From Actinomycetes bacterium (GTDB lineage: Bacteria; Actinomycetota; Acidimicrobiia; Acidimicrobiales; Bog-793): a DNA stretch of 48,898 bases. The notes beneath the pieces were generated by a model. That model searched no databases. It was not told where the DNA came from and worked only from the letters and a program-made list of their open reading frames with translations. How positions within the stretch are numbered: position 1 is the first letter of the stretch; each line of letters begins with the position of its first letter. Shown here in pieces: positions 1-8,033 of this stretch. The DNA lies in NCBI GenBank assembly GCA_021809805.1, contig JAJZKA010000006.1:1-48898 (forward strand), read 5' to 3'. The position numbers and the translations under genes were made by a program.

Positions 1-633
1 CGCCCAAGAAGGAGGGTTGTGCACCCCGAGCCCCCCGAGGATGAGCGTAAAGACCCCGCGGGTGTCATAGAGCCAGTTCGGTCCGTTGATCCCGAACAGG
101 CCGTGCAGGATCTGGTTCACGGCCCCTCCGCTTTGGAACAAGAAGATAAAGACGACCGTGATGGCAACCGAGCTCGTCACCGAGGGAAAGTAGAAGGCAG
201 TGCGAAACAAGCCGCGTCCTTTGAGGAAGCGGTTGTTGACGATGATTGCCAGCCACAGCGCGAGAACGGTCTGCAGGGGGACCGTAAACAGCACATAGTA
301 GAAATTGTTGCGAATCGACGTACCGAAGTTGCTCTGTGTGAGGCCGGTCTGAGTCAGAAGTGCCCGGTAGTTGGCGAGACCGACGAAGTGCACGGTGCTG
401 CCGAAGGGGCTAGTCACGCCGGACCAGTCGGTGAAGCTCACGTACAGCGCCAGGCCGATCGGTACCACCAAGAAAATGAGCAAGATCGCGAGCGCCGGTG
501 ATACGAAGAGCCACCCGAACACGTTGTGCCCGCGCGTCGCGCCGCCCCGTCGGCGCGACATAGGTCGTCGGAGTGGCCGCGGGCTCGACGAGGTGGTCGC
601 GCCCGACGTCGAATCGAGGGGGACGGTCGTCAT
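1..633 (-). CDS. ABC transporter permease, sugar type (MalF/UgpA-like), 3' end outside window
   Basis: This reading frame enters from the left edge and is missing from the ORF track because its stop lies outside the window. It starts at an ATG at 633 preceded by GAGGAG. The N-terminus (about 35 residues) is polar and Arg-rich. A membrane segment follows (GWLFVSPALAILLIFLVVPI), then LALYVSFTDWSG, which is typical of sugar-ABC inner-membrane permeases of the MalF/UgpA class. Further motifs typical of the family are VGLANYRALL and FRTAFYFPSVTSSVAI. It would move a carbohydrate through the cytoplasmic membrane together with the binding protein encoded just upstream (85 bp gap). The cytoplasmic EAA loop lies beyond the visible part. 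The substrate cannot be read from the sequence. Next to a LacI regulator and a debranching-type glycosidase, an alpha-glucan oligosaccharide is a reasonable guess. Confidence 0.85.
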   Translation of the reverse strand, partial: MTTVPLDSTSGATTSSSPRPLRRPMSRRRGGATRGHNVFGWLFVSPALAILLIFLVVPIGLALYVSFTDWSGVTSPFGSTVHFVGLANYRALLTQTGLTQSNFGTSIRNNFYYVLFTVPLQTVLALWLAIIVNNRFLKGRGLFRTAFYFPSVTSSVAITVVFIFLFQSGGAVNQILHGLFGINGPNWLYDTRGVFTLILGGLGVHNPPSWA

Positions 634-718
634 CGGTCTCCTCGTCATCTCGACACGCGAAGTGGATACCCCGCGGCGCCGGTGGCCGGCTCCGGCACCG
701 CGGGGATTGTTGGTCGAG

Positions 719-1975
719 CTACGGTCGGAGCAGCGCCTGAGCGTTCTGCTCGAGCTGGTTCAGCATTGTTGCCGGGTTCGACGCACCGGTGGCCAGGCCA
801 AGGACCTGGTTGTCGAAGCTCGCCTGAACCGTCGGCCAGCCGACGGTTCCAACCTGGGGCAGCGCGTAGCGGGCGCCCTGGACAAAAGCGGCCACCGATG
901 GATTGCGCTTGGCGTACAGGTTCGCCGTTGCAATGCGCGAAGGCAGCACGCCGAAGGCGTTCGCGAAGCGCAGCTGCTGGGCAGGCGACGCCAGGTACTT
1001 GACGAAGTTCACGGCCGCAGCGCTGTGTTGGCTGGAGGCCGGGATACCCCAGCAGTTCGTGAAGGTGAGGGTGCCCTTGATGCCCTTCGGGCCCGCGGGC
1101 ATCGGGACTGCCTCCCACTTGATGCTGGGATAGCTCGACTTCATCGCGCCGATGATCCAGTTGCCCTCGGTCGCCATCGCTGCCTTGCCCTCGCCGAAGG
1201 CCTCCCCGGCCCAGCTTGCGCCGACCTGCTGGGGGAACTTCATGATCCCCTGCTTGGCCATCGACTGGACGAAGTTGAGCGCTTGCAGGTTCGCCGGCGA
1301 GTTGAAGACGAACTTCGTCCTGGCCTTGTTCATGTACGAGCCGCCGTTCTCGGCAAAGAACGCCCCGATCCGGTCGAGGGTGTTCCCGATCGACAATCCG
1401 ACAACCGACCCCGTGGTGAGCTTCTTGGCATCTGCTTGCAACTGCGCCCAGTTCTTCGGAATGTTGGCGCTGGTGAGACCGGCGGCCTTCCACATCTGGG
1501 TGTTGATCTCGAGCGCCAGGTTCGAGAAGTCCTTCGGCACGCAATACCAGGTGTGGTTGTAACTGAAGGCCTTGACCAACGCCGGGTAGAAGTCCTTGGC
1601 TGGGCCGACGAGCGACGCGTACGGCAAAAGCTGATTCTGCTTGGCGAGCGTCTCCATCTGCGTCGAGCTCAGGTAGAAGACGTCAGGAGGCGTTCCTCCC
1701 GCGAATCCTTGGTCGAGCTGCTGCTGGAGGTTCGACGCGTTGATCACGTTGACCTTGTTATGGCTCATCTTGCCCCACGCCTTGGCAGCGGCATTCACCG
1801 CAGCCGTCTCCGCAGGTCCGGACGAGCCGAACATCAGCGTCAAGGTGACCCCGTGGGTCTTGCCCGTCAAGGTCACTTTGGCGTGCGAGTGCGCGGCTGC
1901 GAACCCGGTGCCGGATGCTCCGGCGAGCAGGGCCCCGGCCAGCGCCATCGACGCCAGCGCGTTGCGCTTTTTCAT
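719..1975 (-). CDS. Extracellular sugar-binding protein of an ABC importer
   Basis: The start is the ATG at 1975, with AAAGGAAG upstream. The longer ORF start at 2152 lies inside lacI and is rejected. The protein is 418 aa. It has a signal peptide (MKKRNALASMALAGALLAG...GFAAA) ending in an AxA-type site. No lipobox cysteine is visible, which is unusual for an actinobacterial binding protein that needs membrane anchoring. The body is a family-1 solute-binding fold: FGSSGPAETAAVNAAAKAW at the N-lobe, GGTPPDVFYLSS, and WAGEAFGEGKAAMATEGNW in the hinge region. It sits 1 nt behind the lacI stop codon, so the two are probably translationally coupled, with the permease 85 bp downstream. Role: periplasm/cell-wall capture of a sugar for the ABC importer. 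The ligand is unknown. Confidence 0.88.
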   Translation of the reverse strand: MKKRNALASMALAGALLAGASGTGFAAAHSHAKVTLTGKTHGVTLTLMFGSSGPAETAAVNAAAKAWGKMSHNKVNVINASNLQQQLDQGFAGGTPPDVFYLSSTQMETLAKQNQLLPYASLVGPAKDFYPALVKAFSYNHTWYCVPKDFSNLALEINTQMWKAAGLTSANIPKNWAQLQADAKKLTTGSVVGLSIGNTLDRIGAFFAENGGSYMNKARTKFVFNSPANLQALNFVQSMAKQGIMKFPQQVGASWAGEAFGEGKAAMATEGNWIIGAMKSSYPSIKWEAVPMPAGPKGIKGTLTFTNCWGIPASSQHSAAAVNFVKYLASPAQQLRFANAFGVLPSRIATANLYAKRNPSVAAFVQGARYALPQVGTVGWPTVQASFDNQVLGLATGASNPATMLNQLEQNAQALLRP

Positions 1976-1976
1976 G

Positions 1977-3107
1977 TCACTGCTTCCTTTCTTTGGTTTC
2001 AAGGGTGTGCGACGGCAGTGGCCGCCGTGCTTTGGGGGGTCTTGATGCGCCCGGCGCTGGTCCGCTGCTCTCGCGCACGACCAGGCGCGGCGCGAGGAGC
2101 TGTCGTGCCGGGGCGCGTCCGCGTTCGGAGAGCTCGGCGAGCAAGACGTCAATCAGCTCGTGCGCAACCGACTCGATCGGTTGGCGCACGCTTGAGAGGC
2201 CCGGTCGCAGCACCGCGGCGATGGGGCTGTCGTCGAAGCCGACCACCGATACGTCGCGGCCGGCCGACAGGCCGCCGTCCTCGATCGCGCGCAGGGCCCC
2301 GATCGCCATGGAGTCGCTGACGCAGATGATGCCGGTCGGAGGGCGCGCGCTCTCGAGCAGGCGCCGCGTCAGGGTGCGCCCCGACTCGATGCCGTCCTCG
2401 GCGCGCTGTGCGAGCCCTTTCACTGGCAAGCTGAGCTGCTCCGCGGCACGTTCCCAGCCGCGGTAGCGGTCGTCGCCAACGCCGCTGCCGGCAGGCACGC
2501 CGAGGAAGGCGATCCGGTTGTGGCCCAACCTGGCGAGATGCTCCACCGCTTCGCTGGTCCCCTTGGCGCCATCGACGTCCACCCACGAATGCGCCGTGCG
2601 GCGGACCCCCCAGGCACGCCCGAAGGCGACAAAGCGCGCGGCGTGCTCGAGGAGCCAGCCTGGACGGGTGTCGAGGTGGTGAGTATTCGTCAAGACGAAG
2701 CCGTCGACCGCCCCGCGGCGAAGCAGATCGGTATAGACCTCGATCTCCTCGTCGTCGTCTCGCGCCGAGAAGGTGAGCACGTCGTAGCCGCTCGCCCGTG
2801 CGGCATCACACAGCGCATGCAGGAGACGGTCGAGCACACCACCTGAGTTGCTCGGGAGCAGACGGCAGCCGATCACGCGCGTCGAATGGCTGCGCAACGA
2901 CCGAGCTGCCTGGTTCGGGCGGTAGCCGAGCTCATCGATCGCGGCCCGGACGCGCTGGAGGGTCTCGGGGCGCAGGCGGTCGGGGGCGTTGAAGGCATTG
3001 GAGACCGTCTGGCGAGATACGGCGGCATGGCGCGCGACCATCTCGATGGTCGGCGGCTTGCCATCTGCGCCGGGCTGCGCGCGTGGCGCCGCAGGACGAT
3101 CAGGCAC
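1977..3107 (-). CDS. LacI/GalR-family transcriptional regulator
   Basis: I place the start at the GTG at 3107, preceded by GGGGGGAG at good spacing. The track's TTG start (3143) would fall in the operator. The product is about 376 aa. The N-terminal LacI HTH is PPTIEMVARHAAVSRQTVSNAFN (about residues 18-40), followed by the hinge-helix region YRPNQAARSLRS. A periplasmic-binding-protein-like effector domain follows, with motifs such as GFVLTNTHHLD, DVDGAKGT..AVEHLARLGHNRIAFLG and TGIICVSDSMAIGALRAI...VSVVGFDDSPIA. It is the first gene of a leftward operon with the sugar-binding protein and permease, and is divergent from the debranching-type glycosidase. The perfect inverted repeat in the shared intergenic region is its probable operator pair, so it should repress both arms until an inducer sugar binds. 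Confidence 0.9.
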   Translation of the reverse strand: MPDRPAAPRAQPGADGKPPTIEMVARHAAVSRQTVSNAFNAPDRLRPETLQRVRAAIDELGYRPNQAARSLRSHSTRVIGCRLLPSNSGGVLDRLLHALCDAARASGYDVLTFSARDDDEEIEVYTDLLRRGAVDGFVLTNTHHLDTRPGWLLEHAARFVAFGRAWGVRRTAHSWVDVDGAKGTSEAVEHLARLGHNRIAFLGVPAGSGVGDDRYRGWERAAEQLSLPVKGLAQRAEDGIESGRTLTRRLLESARPPTGIICVSDSMAIGALRAIEDGGLSAGRDVSVVGFDDSPIAAVLRPGLSSVRQPIESVAHELIDVLLAELSERGRAPARQLLAPRLVVRESSGPAPGASRPPKARRPLPSHTLETKERKQ

Positions 3108-3142
3108 GACTCTCCCCCCTCTCGATCCCCCCGGACCGCGCA

Positions 3143-3193
3143 AGTTGATCGTTCATACTGCCGAGGACCATCATTGCAGATGAACGATCAACT
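3143..3193. promoter_or_regulatory. Paired LacI operators in a divergent promoter
   Basis: AGTTGATCGTTCAT (3143-3156) and ATGAACGATCAACT (3180-3193) are a perfect 14-bp inverted repeat separated by 23 bp. Each arm contains TGATCGTTCA, itself a near-palindrome with the central CG typical of LacI-family operators, so this reads as two operators rather than one long one. Reading rightwards, TTGATC (3145) and CATCAT (3169) with 18-bp spacing could be -35/-10 elements, so repressor would sit on the promoter. The site lies between lacI (left) and the glycosidase (right). Confidence 0.8.
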
Positions 3194-3291
3194 CGCTAGC
3201 GTTCCGTGTCACAGATGGCGATCGGTATCCACGCATCGTCGCCGCAAGACACCGTGAAGCGGCTTTGTGCCAGCGATCCGAGGAGCCAAGC

Positions 3292-5388
3292 GTGGTGCAC
3301 GAAGACCAATCCGCAACCGAGCCCACGAGCCAGCCTCAGCTGCACGAGCTTGTGGCGACGGTCTGCGCACCCGCGTTGTGCCTGTCCGCGACCGATGGAC
3401 AGATCCGCCATGACGGTGCACAGGGCCTGTACATCGACGACGTTCGTGTGTTGAGCGCACTCGAAGTCTCGATTGACGGGGTTGCCCCCACCCCACTCGG
3501 CCATGACCTTGTCGGCGGAAACCAGGGCCGCTTCCGGGCCGCAGCGTTCAACGTCGGAAGAGAAGGAGCCGATCCCCGGGTTTTTGTCGACCGAGACCGG
3601 CTCCTGCACGGCCGCGGTATGACTGAGTCGATCATCGTTCGCTCGTATGCGGCAGTGCCGCTCCACCTCCGCGTCGAAGTACGCGCGAGCTGCGACCTCG
3701 CCGGGATGGTCGACGTAAAGTCGGGGCGGTTCCCTCCCTCGGTCTGCGCGAGCCAGATGGGCGGTCGCCTCCTGTGGGGCTTCGGTGACGAGACGCGGGT
3801 CGTGCTCGCCACGGCGCCAACTCCCACCCGGATCGTCGCCAGCACAGCGACCCTTTCATGGGACGTTGAGATCGCGGCGCGCGGGGCAATGACCTTCGAG
3901 ATGGCAATCGCGCTCGAGGGCCGTGACCGCCACGTATCGGTCGTCGTCCCGGCCCGCATGGCCCGCCTCGAGAGGCCGTGCGTCGAGGCGGAGGACGAGA
4001 GGATCGAGCGTTTTGTCCAGCGCAGCGTCGCCGACCTCGACGCGCTCCGCTTAAGTCTCGCCGACTGCCCTAACGACGTCTTTCTCGCCGCTGGTGTGCC
4101 ATGGTTCCTCACGCTATTTGGCCGCGACTCGATCTGGGCGGCGCGCATGCTCCTGCCTCTTGGCACAGAGCTTGCCGCCGGTACGTTGCGTACCCTGACA
4201 GCCCGCCAGGGAAAGGTGCGCGATACGCGCACCGGCGAACAGCCGGGCAAGATCCTTCATGAGGTGCGCCGGGAGCGCACCGATCACCGCCTGTGGCGTG
4301 GAGAACACGGCGAGCCTCTCTCGCTGCCTCCCGTGTACTACGGGACCGTCGACGCGACCCCGCTGTGGATCTCCCTCCTGCACGACGCGTGGCGCTGGGG
4401 CATGCCCGAGGCCGAAGTCGCCGGCCTGCTCGAACCCATGCTCGGGTGTCTGCGATGGATCGCCCGGTACGGATGTGTGCAAGACGGATTCGTCAGCTAC
4501 GTCGACGAGTCTGGCAGCGGGCTCACCAACCAGGGCTGGAAAGACTCCCATGATGCCATCCAGTTCCGCGACGGTCGCCTCGCTCGGGCACCGCTCGCGC
4601 TCTGCGAGGTCCAGGGCTACGCGTACGAAGCGATGGCGGCAGGCGCGGCGCTGCTCGACGCTTTCGACCGGCCCGGTGCTGAGGAGTGGCGCGAGCTCGC
4701 CGGCGCGCTGGCCCAAGGATTTCGCAAGTCTTTCTGGGTCCACGACGCGGGCGGTCCATACCCTGCGGTGGCGCTCGACCGCGACGGCGCCGCCGTCGAC
4801 TCGCTCACCTCGAACATCGCTCACCTCCTCGGTACCGGGATCCTTGACGATGCAGAGGAGGAGTTGGTGGCGTCGCGACTCGCCTCGCCGGTGCTCGACT
4901 GTGGGTACGGATTGCGAACCTTGGCGGCGGACTCGGCGGGCTTCAATCCCTTGAGCTACCACTGCGGTTCGGTGTGGGGTCACGACACCGCGATCGCGAT
5001 CCTCGGTCTGGCGCGCAGCGGCGGGTCCACGGCGCGCCGCGCCGCGGTGTCGCTCATCGATGGATTACTCGCCGCCGCGGAAGCTTTTGAATATCGCATG
5101 CCCGAGCTCTATGGAGGCCACGGTCGAGCCTATGGCGGGGACCCGCTTCCCTATCCCGCGTCGTGCCGACCTCAGGCGTGGTCAGCCGCGGCCTCGATCG
5201 CCGTGCTTAGCGCGCTCACGGGCATTCGGCCCGATGTCCCGAACGGCATGGTGCACGTCTCCCCGCTTTCCTCACGCTTGAGCCGCGTCGGCGGCCTCCG
5301 CCTCGGGGGACGCTCGGTTGCTCTCGAGTTCGACGGTGGGACCCCGGCGCTGCTGGGCGCCGATGAAGAGCTCCACGTGGTGCCTTAG
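3292..5388 (+). CDS. Glycogen-debranching / amylo-alpha-1,6-glucosidase-type glycoside hydrolase
   Basis: I prefer the GTG at 3292 (or 3295), which has GAGGAG 6-9 nt upstream, over the track's TTG at 3265. The product is about 698 aa. The N-terminal ~220 residues match the bacterial GDE N-terminal beta domain (LCLSATDGQIRHDGAQGLYIDDVRVLS). The rest is an (alpha/alpha)6-barrel of the amylo-alpha-1,6-glucosidase type, marked by VPWFLTLFGRDSIWAARMLL, YYGTVDATPLWISLL, GLTNQGWKDSHDAI and the C-terminal YHCGSVWGHDTAIAI and CRPQAWSAAA. No signal peptide is seen, so it is probably cytoplasmic. It is divergent from the lacI-sugar ABC operon and shares its operator region. Inference: it trims the imported oligosaccharide. 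Related enzymes act on several alpha-glucans and other sugars, so the exact substrate is open. Confidence 0.85.
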   Translation: MVHEDQSATEPTSQPQLHELVATVCAPALCLSATDGQIRHDGAQGLYIDDVRVLSALEVSIDGVAPTPLGHDLVGGNQGRFRAAAFNVGREGADPRVFVDRDRLLHGRGMTESIIVRSYAAVPLHLRVEVRASCDLAGMVDVKSGRFPPSVCASQMGGRLLWGFGDETRVVLATAPTPTRIVASTATLSWDVEIAARGAMTFEMAIALEGRDRHVSVVVPARMARLERPCVEAEDERIERFVQRSVADLDALRLSLADCPNDVFLAAGVPWFLTLFGRDSIWAARMLLPLGTELAAGTLRTLTARQGKVRDTRTGEQPGKILHEVRRERTDHRLWRGEHGEPLSLPPVYYGTVDATPLWISLLHDAWRWGMPEAEVAGLLEPMLGCLRWIARYGCVQDGFVSYVDESGSGLTNQGWKDSHDAIQFRDGRLARAPLALCEVQGYAYEAMAAGAALLDAFDRPGAEEWRELAGALAQGFRKSFWVHDAGGPYPAVALDRDGAAVDSLTSNIAHLLGTGILDDAEEELVASRLASPVLDCGYGLRTLAADSAGFNPLSYHCGSVWGHDTAIAILGLARSGGSTARRAAVSLIDGLLAAAEAFEYRMPELYGGHGRAYGGDPLPYPASCRPQAWSAAASIAVLSALTGIRPDVPNGMVHVSPLSSRLSRVGGLRLGGRSVALEFDGGTPALLGADEELHVVP

Positions 5389-5465
5389 CCCGCGAGGAGG
5401 AAGAAATGCTCCACGCGCTCGAACAAGTGCCACGGCATCGTCGTCGATCCGGGCACGAGACGGCA

Positions 5466-6122
5466 TCAACGCGAAGCGCCGAAGATCATGGCGTTGGTGC
5501 GCCGGCCGAGCTCGACGCCCTCCGCGAGGGAGAGGGCCACCATTGCCGGTGGCACCTCCCTGCCTGAGCGGTCGCCGGCAATCCACGCTTGGGCCTCGCG
5601 CTCGCCGGCGAGGAAGTGGATCCAGCGGCAGAACTGAGCCTGGATCGCTCCGGAGTAGGGCGCGGGCGTTTCGAGGAACGACAGCACGGTGCCGGGCGGA
5701 GAGACGTGGCGCACGCCCTCGCGCGGGTCGATGACCAGGCGCACCACTGATCCCGACACCGGGCAGCGCGACTCGACGCGCGCCGACTGGCCAACGAGCG
5801 CGGGGAGAAAGAGCGTGTCCCAGGCGCACCATGCGCCGCGGCGCTGGTCACCGAACGTGATTTTGTGCCGGCCCGGCTCGCGCTGCAGGCCGAGAAACGC
5901 AGTGATCTCGTCGCCACCGACCGAGGCGGTTGGGAGCGATGCAGCGATCGTGGCGACGCGGTGCGCGGGCATGCCCGTGCTCGCGGCAATCGTCGCAGGC
6001 TCTGCGGGCAAGCCAGCAGCGATCAGGCGGTAGACCGCCCGGCCGACGGCGCGTCCCTCGGCATCGAGGCGCGGAAGCGCCGCGACGACATCGCATGCGA
6101 GTTGCTCGAGGACAGACGCCAT
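5466..6122 (-). CDS. merB: Organomercurial lyase (alkylmercury lyase)
   Basis: The protein is 218 aa, close to the usual MerB length. The active-site pattern of MerB is present. Cys99 and Asp102 lie in GAWCAWDTLFLP, Cys120 in ESRCPVSG, and Cys165 in QFCRWIHFLAG. The spacings match the Cys96/Asp99/Cys117/Cys159 arrangement of the plasmid R831b enzyme (3, 21 and 63-66 residues). MerB cleaves the C-Hg bond and releases Hg(II), which MerA normally reduces. No merA, merR or merT is in the window, so this copy is an orphan and is flanked by unrelated genes. The N-terminal ~80 residues form the winged-helix-like part expected for the family (ATIAASTGMPAHRVATIAASL). Activity as a true lyase is probable but not proven, since the family contains mercury-independent members. 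Confidence 0.85.
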   Translation of the reverse strand: MASVLEQLACDVVAALPRLDAEGRAVGRAVYRLIAAGLPAEPATIAASTGMPAHRVATIAASLPTASVGGDEITAFLGLQREPGRHKITFGDQRRGAWCAWDTLFLPALVGQSARVESRCPVSGSVVRLVIDPREGVRHVSPPGTVLSFLETPAPYSGAIQAQFCRWIHFLAGEREAQAWIAGDRSGREVPPAMVALSLAEGVELGRRTNAMIFGASR

Positions 6123-6391
6123 CGCGCCATGATGTCACTTGGTAGTCGACGTGACGGCAGGTCGAACGGTCCTCGGGAGCGTCCTTCGGCGAGTTCGAAC
6201 GTGGGGGCCTTGTCGACCCGCGGTGGAGATGTCGGCGACGACGAGTGCGCGCCACTCGAGCAGGCGCGTTCGACAAAGCCACGGCGGGTCGACGAACATC
6301 GCGCGCTCGGAGACCCCCAGCCAGCGCGGTCGAGGCGAGAAGGCGACCTTCGGCCCTTCACTTCGTCCGATCGCCGTGGCGCGATGAGAAC

Positions 6392-7300
6392 GTGCAGGGA
6401 AGGTCAGTTGAACGAAGCTCCCGGCAACGGCGGTTCGGTCGTCTCCTGGGGCTGGAATGGCGCTCTGGGAGTCGTCGGGAGCACCGCCTGATTGCAACGA
6501 TCGCGCTTGCAGTGAGCGTCGGGGTGCTCGGAACCGCAACGCTCCGGATCGGAGACGACTCGGCGGCGACCACGGCGCCGCGAACGACGAACGTCGCGCT
6601 GTACTGGCTTCGAGCGGGCAGGACGCTCGGTGTCTCACATCGCGCGATCCAGGCGACGCCGCGAATCGGAACGGCGACCCTGCAGGCTCTGTTGGGCGGA
6701 CCGAACCGTATCGAGCGAGCAGCGAGCCTCTCCAGTGCCGTCCCGTCCGGATCGCACCTGCGCGGCTTGTCGATCACGAACGGCGTGGCGCGAGTGGACT
6801 TCGATGCCCGATTCGCGAGCGGTGGAGGGTCACTGTCGGTGATCGGCCGCGTCGACCAGGTCGTGTATACGCTGACGCAGTTCCCCAACGTCCGCCGGGT
6901 GTTGTTGCTCGTCGACGGGAAGCTGGCGCGTCCCTTCACCGCCGAGGGTCTCGTCCTCGATCGGCCAATTGGGAGAGCCGACGAGCGCAGTCTGCTCCCG
7001 CCGATCTTCGTCGAGCGCCCGGCAGTGGGCGACGTCGTGGTGAGCCCCCTGCGCCTTACCGGCCTGGCCAACACCTTCGAAGCCACCTTTCAGATGAAGC
7101 TCGTGGATGCCCGCGGTCGCATTGTCGTGAGCCGCACCGTGCACGCCTCGGCTGGTACTGGGACGTGGGGGACCTACTCGCTGTCGCTCCCGTTTTTCGG
7201 GGCGAGATCTGGCAGCGGCTTTCTTGTCGTCTTCGCGCGATCCGCCAAGGACGGCCGCCCCATCGATGTGGTGCGCGTCCCGGTCCGCATTGCCGGTTAG
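6392..7300 (+). CDS. GerMN domain plus Gmad2 immunoglobulin-like domain membrane protein
   Basis: A membrane anchor (LIATIALAVSVGVLGTATL) follows a short Arg-rich cytoplasmic stretch. Next come a GerMN domain (about residues 60-165: GTATLQALLGGPNRIERAA...GSHLRGLSITNGVARVDFDARF...VVYTLTQFPNVRRVLLLVDG) and a C-terminal Gmad2 domain (VERPAVGDVVVSPLRLTGLANTFEATFQMKLVDARG...GTWGTYSLSLPF). This two-domain arrangement is common in actinobacterial cell-envelope lipoproteins of unknown function. The start is uncertain. The track uses a GTG at 6245. I prefer the in-frame GTG at 6392, because the sequence between is Arg/Pro-rich and lacks conservation-like features. No clear Shine-Dalgarno was seen, and no cysteine suits lipidation. 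It stands alone, divergent from merB. Confidence 0.8.
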   Translation: MQGRSVERSSRQRRFGRLLGLEWRSGSRREHRLIATIALAVSVGVLGTATLRIGDDSAATTAPRTTNVALYWLRAGRTLGVSHRAIQATPRIGTATLQALLGGPNRIERAASLSSAVPSGSHLRGLSITNGVARVDFDARFASGGGSLSVIGRVDQVVYTLTQFPNVRRVLLLVDGKLARPFTAEGLVLDRPIGRADERSLLPPIFVERPAVGDVVVSPLRLTGLANTFEATFQMKLVDARGRIVVSRTVHASAGTGTWGTYSLSLPFFGARSGSGFLVVFARSAKDGRPIDVVRVPVRIAG

Positions 7301-7454
7301 TCGCCTGCATGGCGATCGCCGCCTTCACCATCGCCTACGTCCCGTGCTTTGTGGCTCCGCCACTGTGCTCGGCACGCGGCGGCGCCAGTCGCGGTGCGCG
7401 GGCGACGACAACCTGGGTGCAGATGGAATGGGCGTTCTCTGTGGCCATCACGCG

Positions 7455-7765
7455 GCGCTCGGTGGTGGTGCATCGTCAGCGGCCAAGGTTGCGGTCAGTG
7501 CGCGCGCCCAGTCGCTTGTCGAGCACGATATTCGCGTCAATGCCGTGGCACCCGGTCTGGTGTGGACGCCCACTATTCCGGCGCCCATGTCTCAAGCGAG
7601 GGTCGAACGCTCCGGCGAGCAGGTACTGATGGGACGTGCGGCGCATCCCGACGAGATCGCCCAGTCGTAGGTCTTCGTCGCTGCCTCCCGCTTCTCGAGG
7701 CACGACACCGGCGAGGCGCTCGCACCGATCGGCGGCGACACGTTCCGCGGTTGGGCAAGGGCGCT
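7455..7765 (+). pseudogene. Short-chain dehydrogenase/reductase C-terminal relic
   Basis: Frame 3 reads SSAAKVAVSARAQSLVEHDIRVNAVAPGL then VWTPTIPAPMS...MGRAAHPDEIAQS, then TAG at 7668-7670, then VFVAASRFSRHDTGEALAPIGGDTFRG in the same frame. This is the C-terminal half of a classical SDR, with the substrate-loop region and C-terminal cofactor-side signature. The catalytic Tyr-x-x-x-Lys helix start has been altered, and the Rossmann N-terminus is absent. The stop replaces what is normally a Tyr codon. It is a dead fragment next to an IS relic. Confidence 0.75.
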
Positions 7766-7985
7766 CCGAGCGCGGCGCGATCTTTGCGTTGGCGGTCGCG
7801 CACTCACCTCAGCTGCAGAGGTGGCTGCTGGGCTGGCCGAGGAGTTGCTGTCCGGCCGCGGGGCCGCCGGCTCTGCTGGAGTGCCCTCGACGCGCAGAGC
7901 TTCCAGCGCACCGGCCGCTGCGAGCTGCACGGGATCGAGGACGGGGAAGCGGGCTTATCCTCCCCGCCCTGCAACGGGTTATCGG

Positions 7986-8033
7986 TGCGTGCGGGCGGGA
8001 GTGCGTGCGGGCGGGAGTGCGTGCGGGCGATGG
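7986..8033. repeat. Three tandem copies of a 16-bp unit
   Basis: The unit TGCGTGCGGGCGGGAG occurs at 7986-8001 and 8002-8017, and once more with a changed end (TGCGTGCGGGCGATGG) at 8018-8033. It lies exactly where the IS3-like transposase reading frame breaks off, so it may mark slippage at a deletion junction. Confidence 0.85.

Noticed and set aside
371-2320. 649-aa plus-strand ORF
   Set aside because: Shadow of the permease, sugar-binding protein and lacI on the minus strand; Arg-rich composition and no domain.
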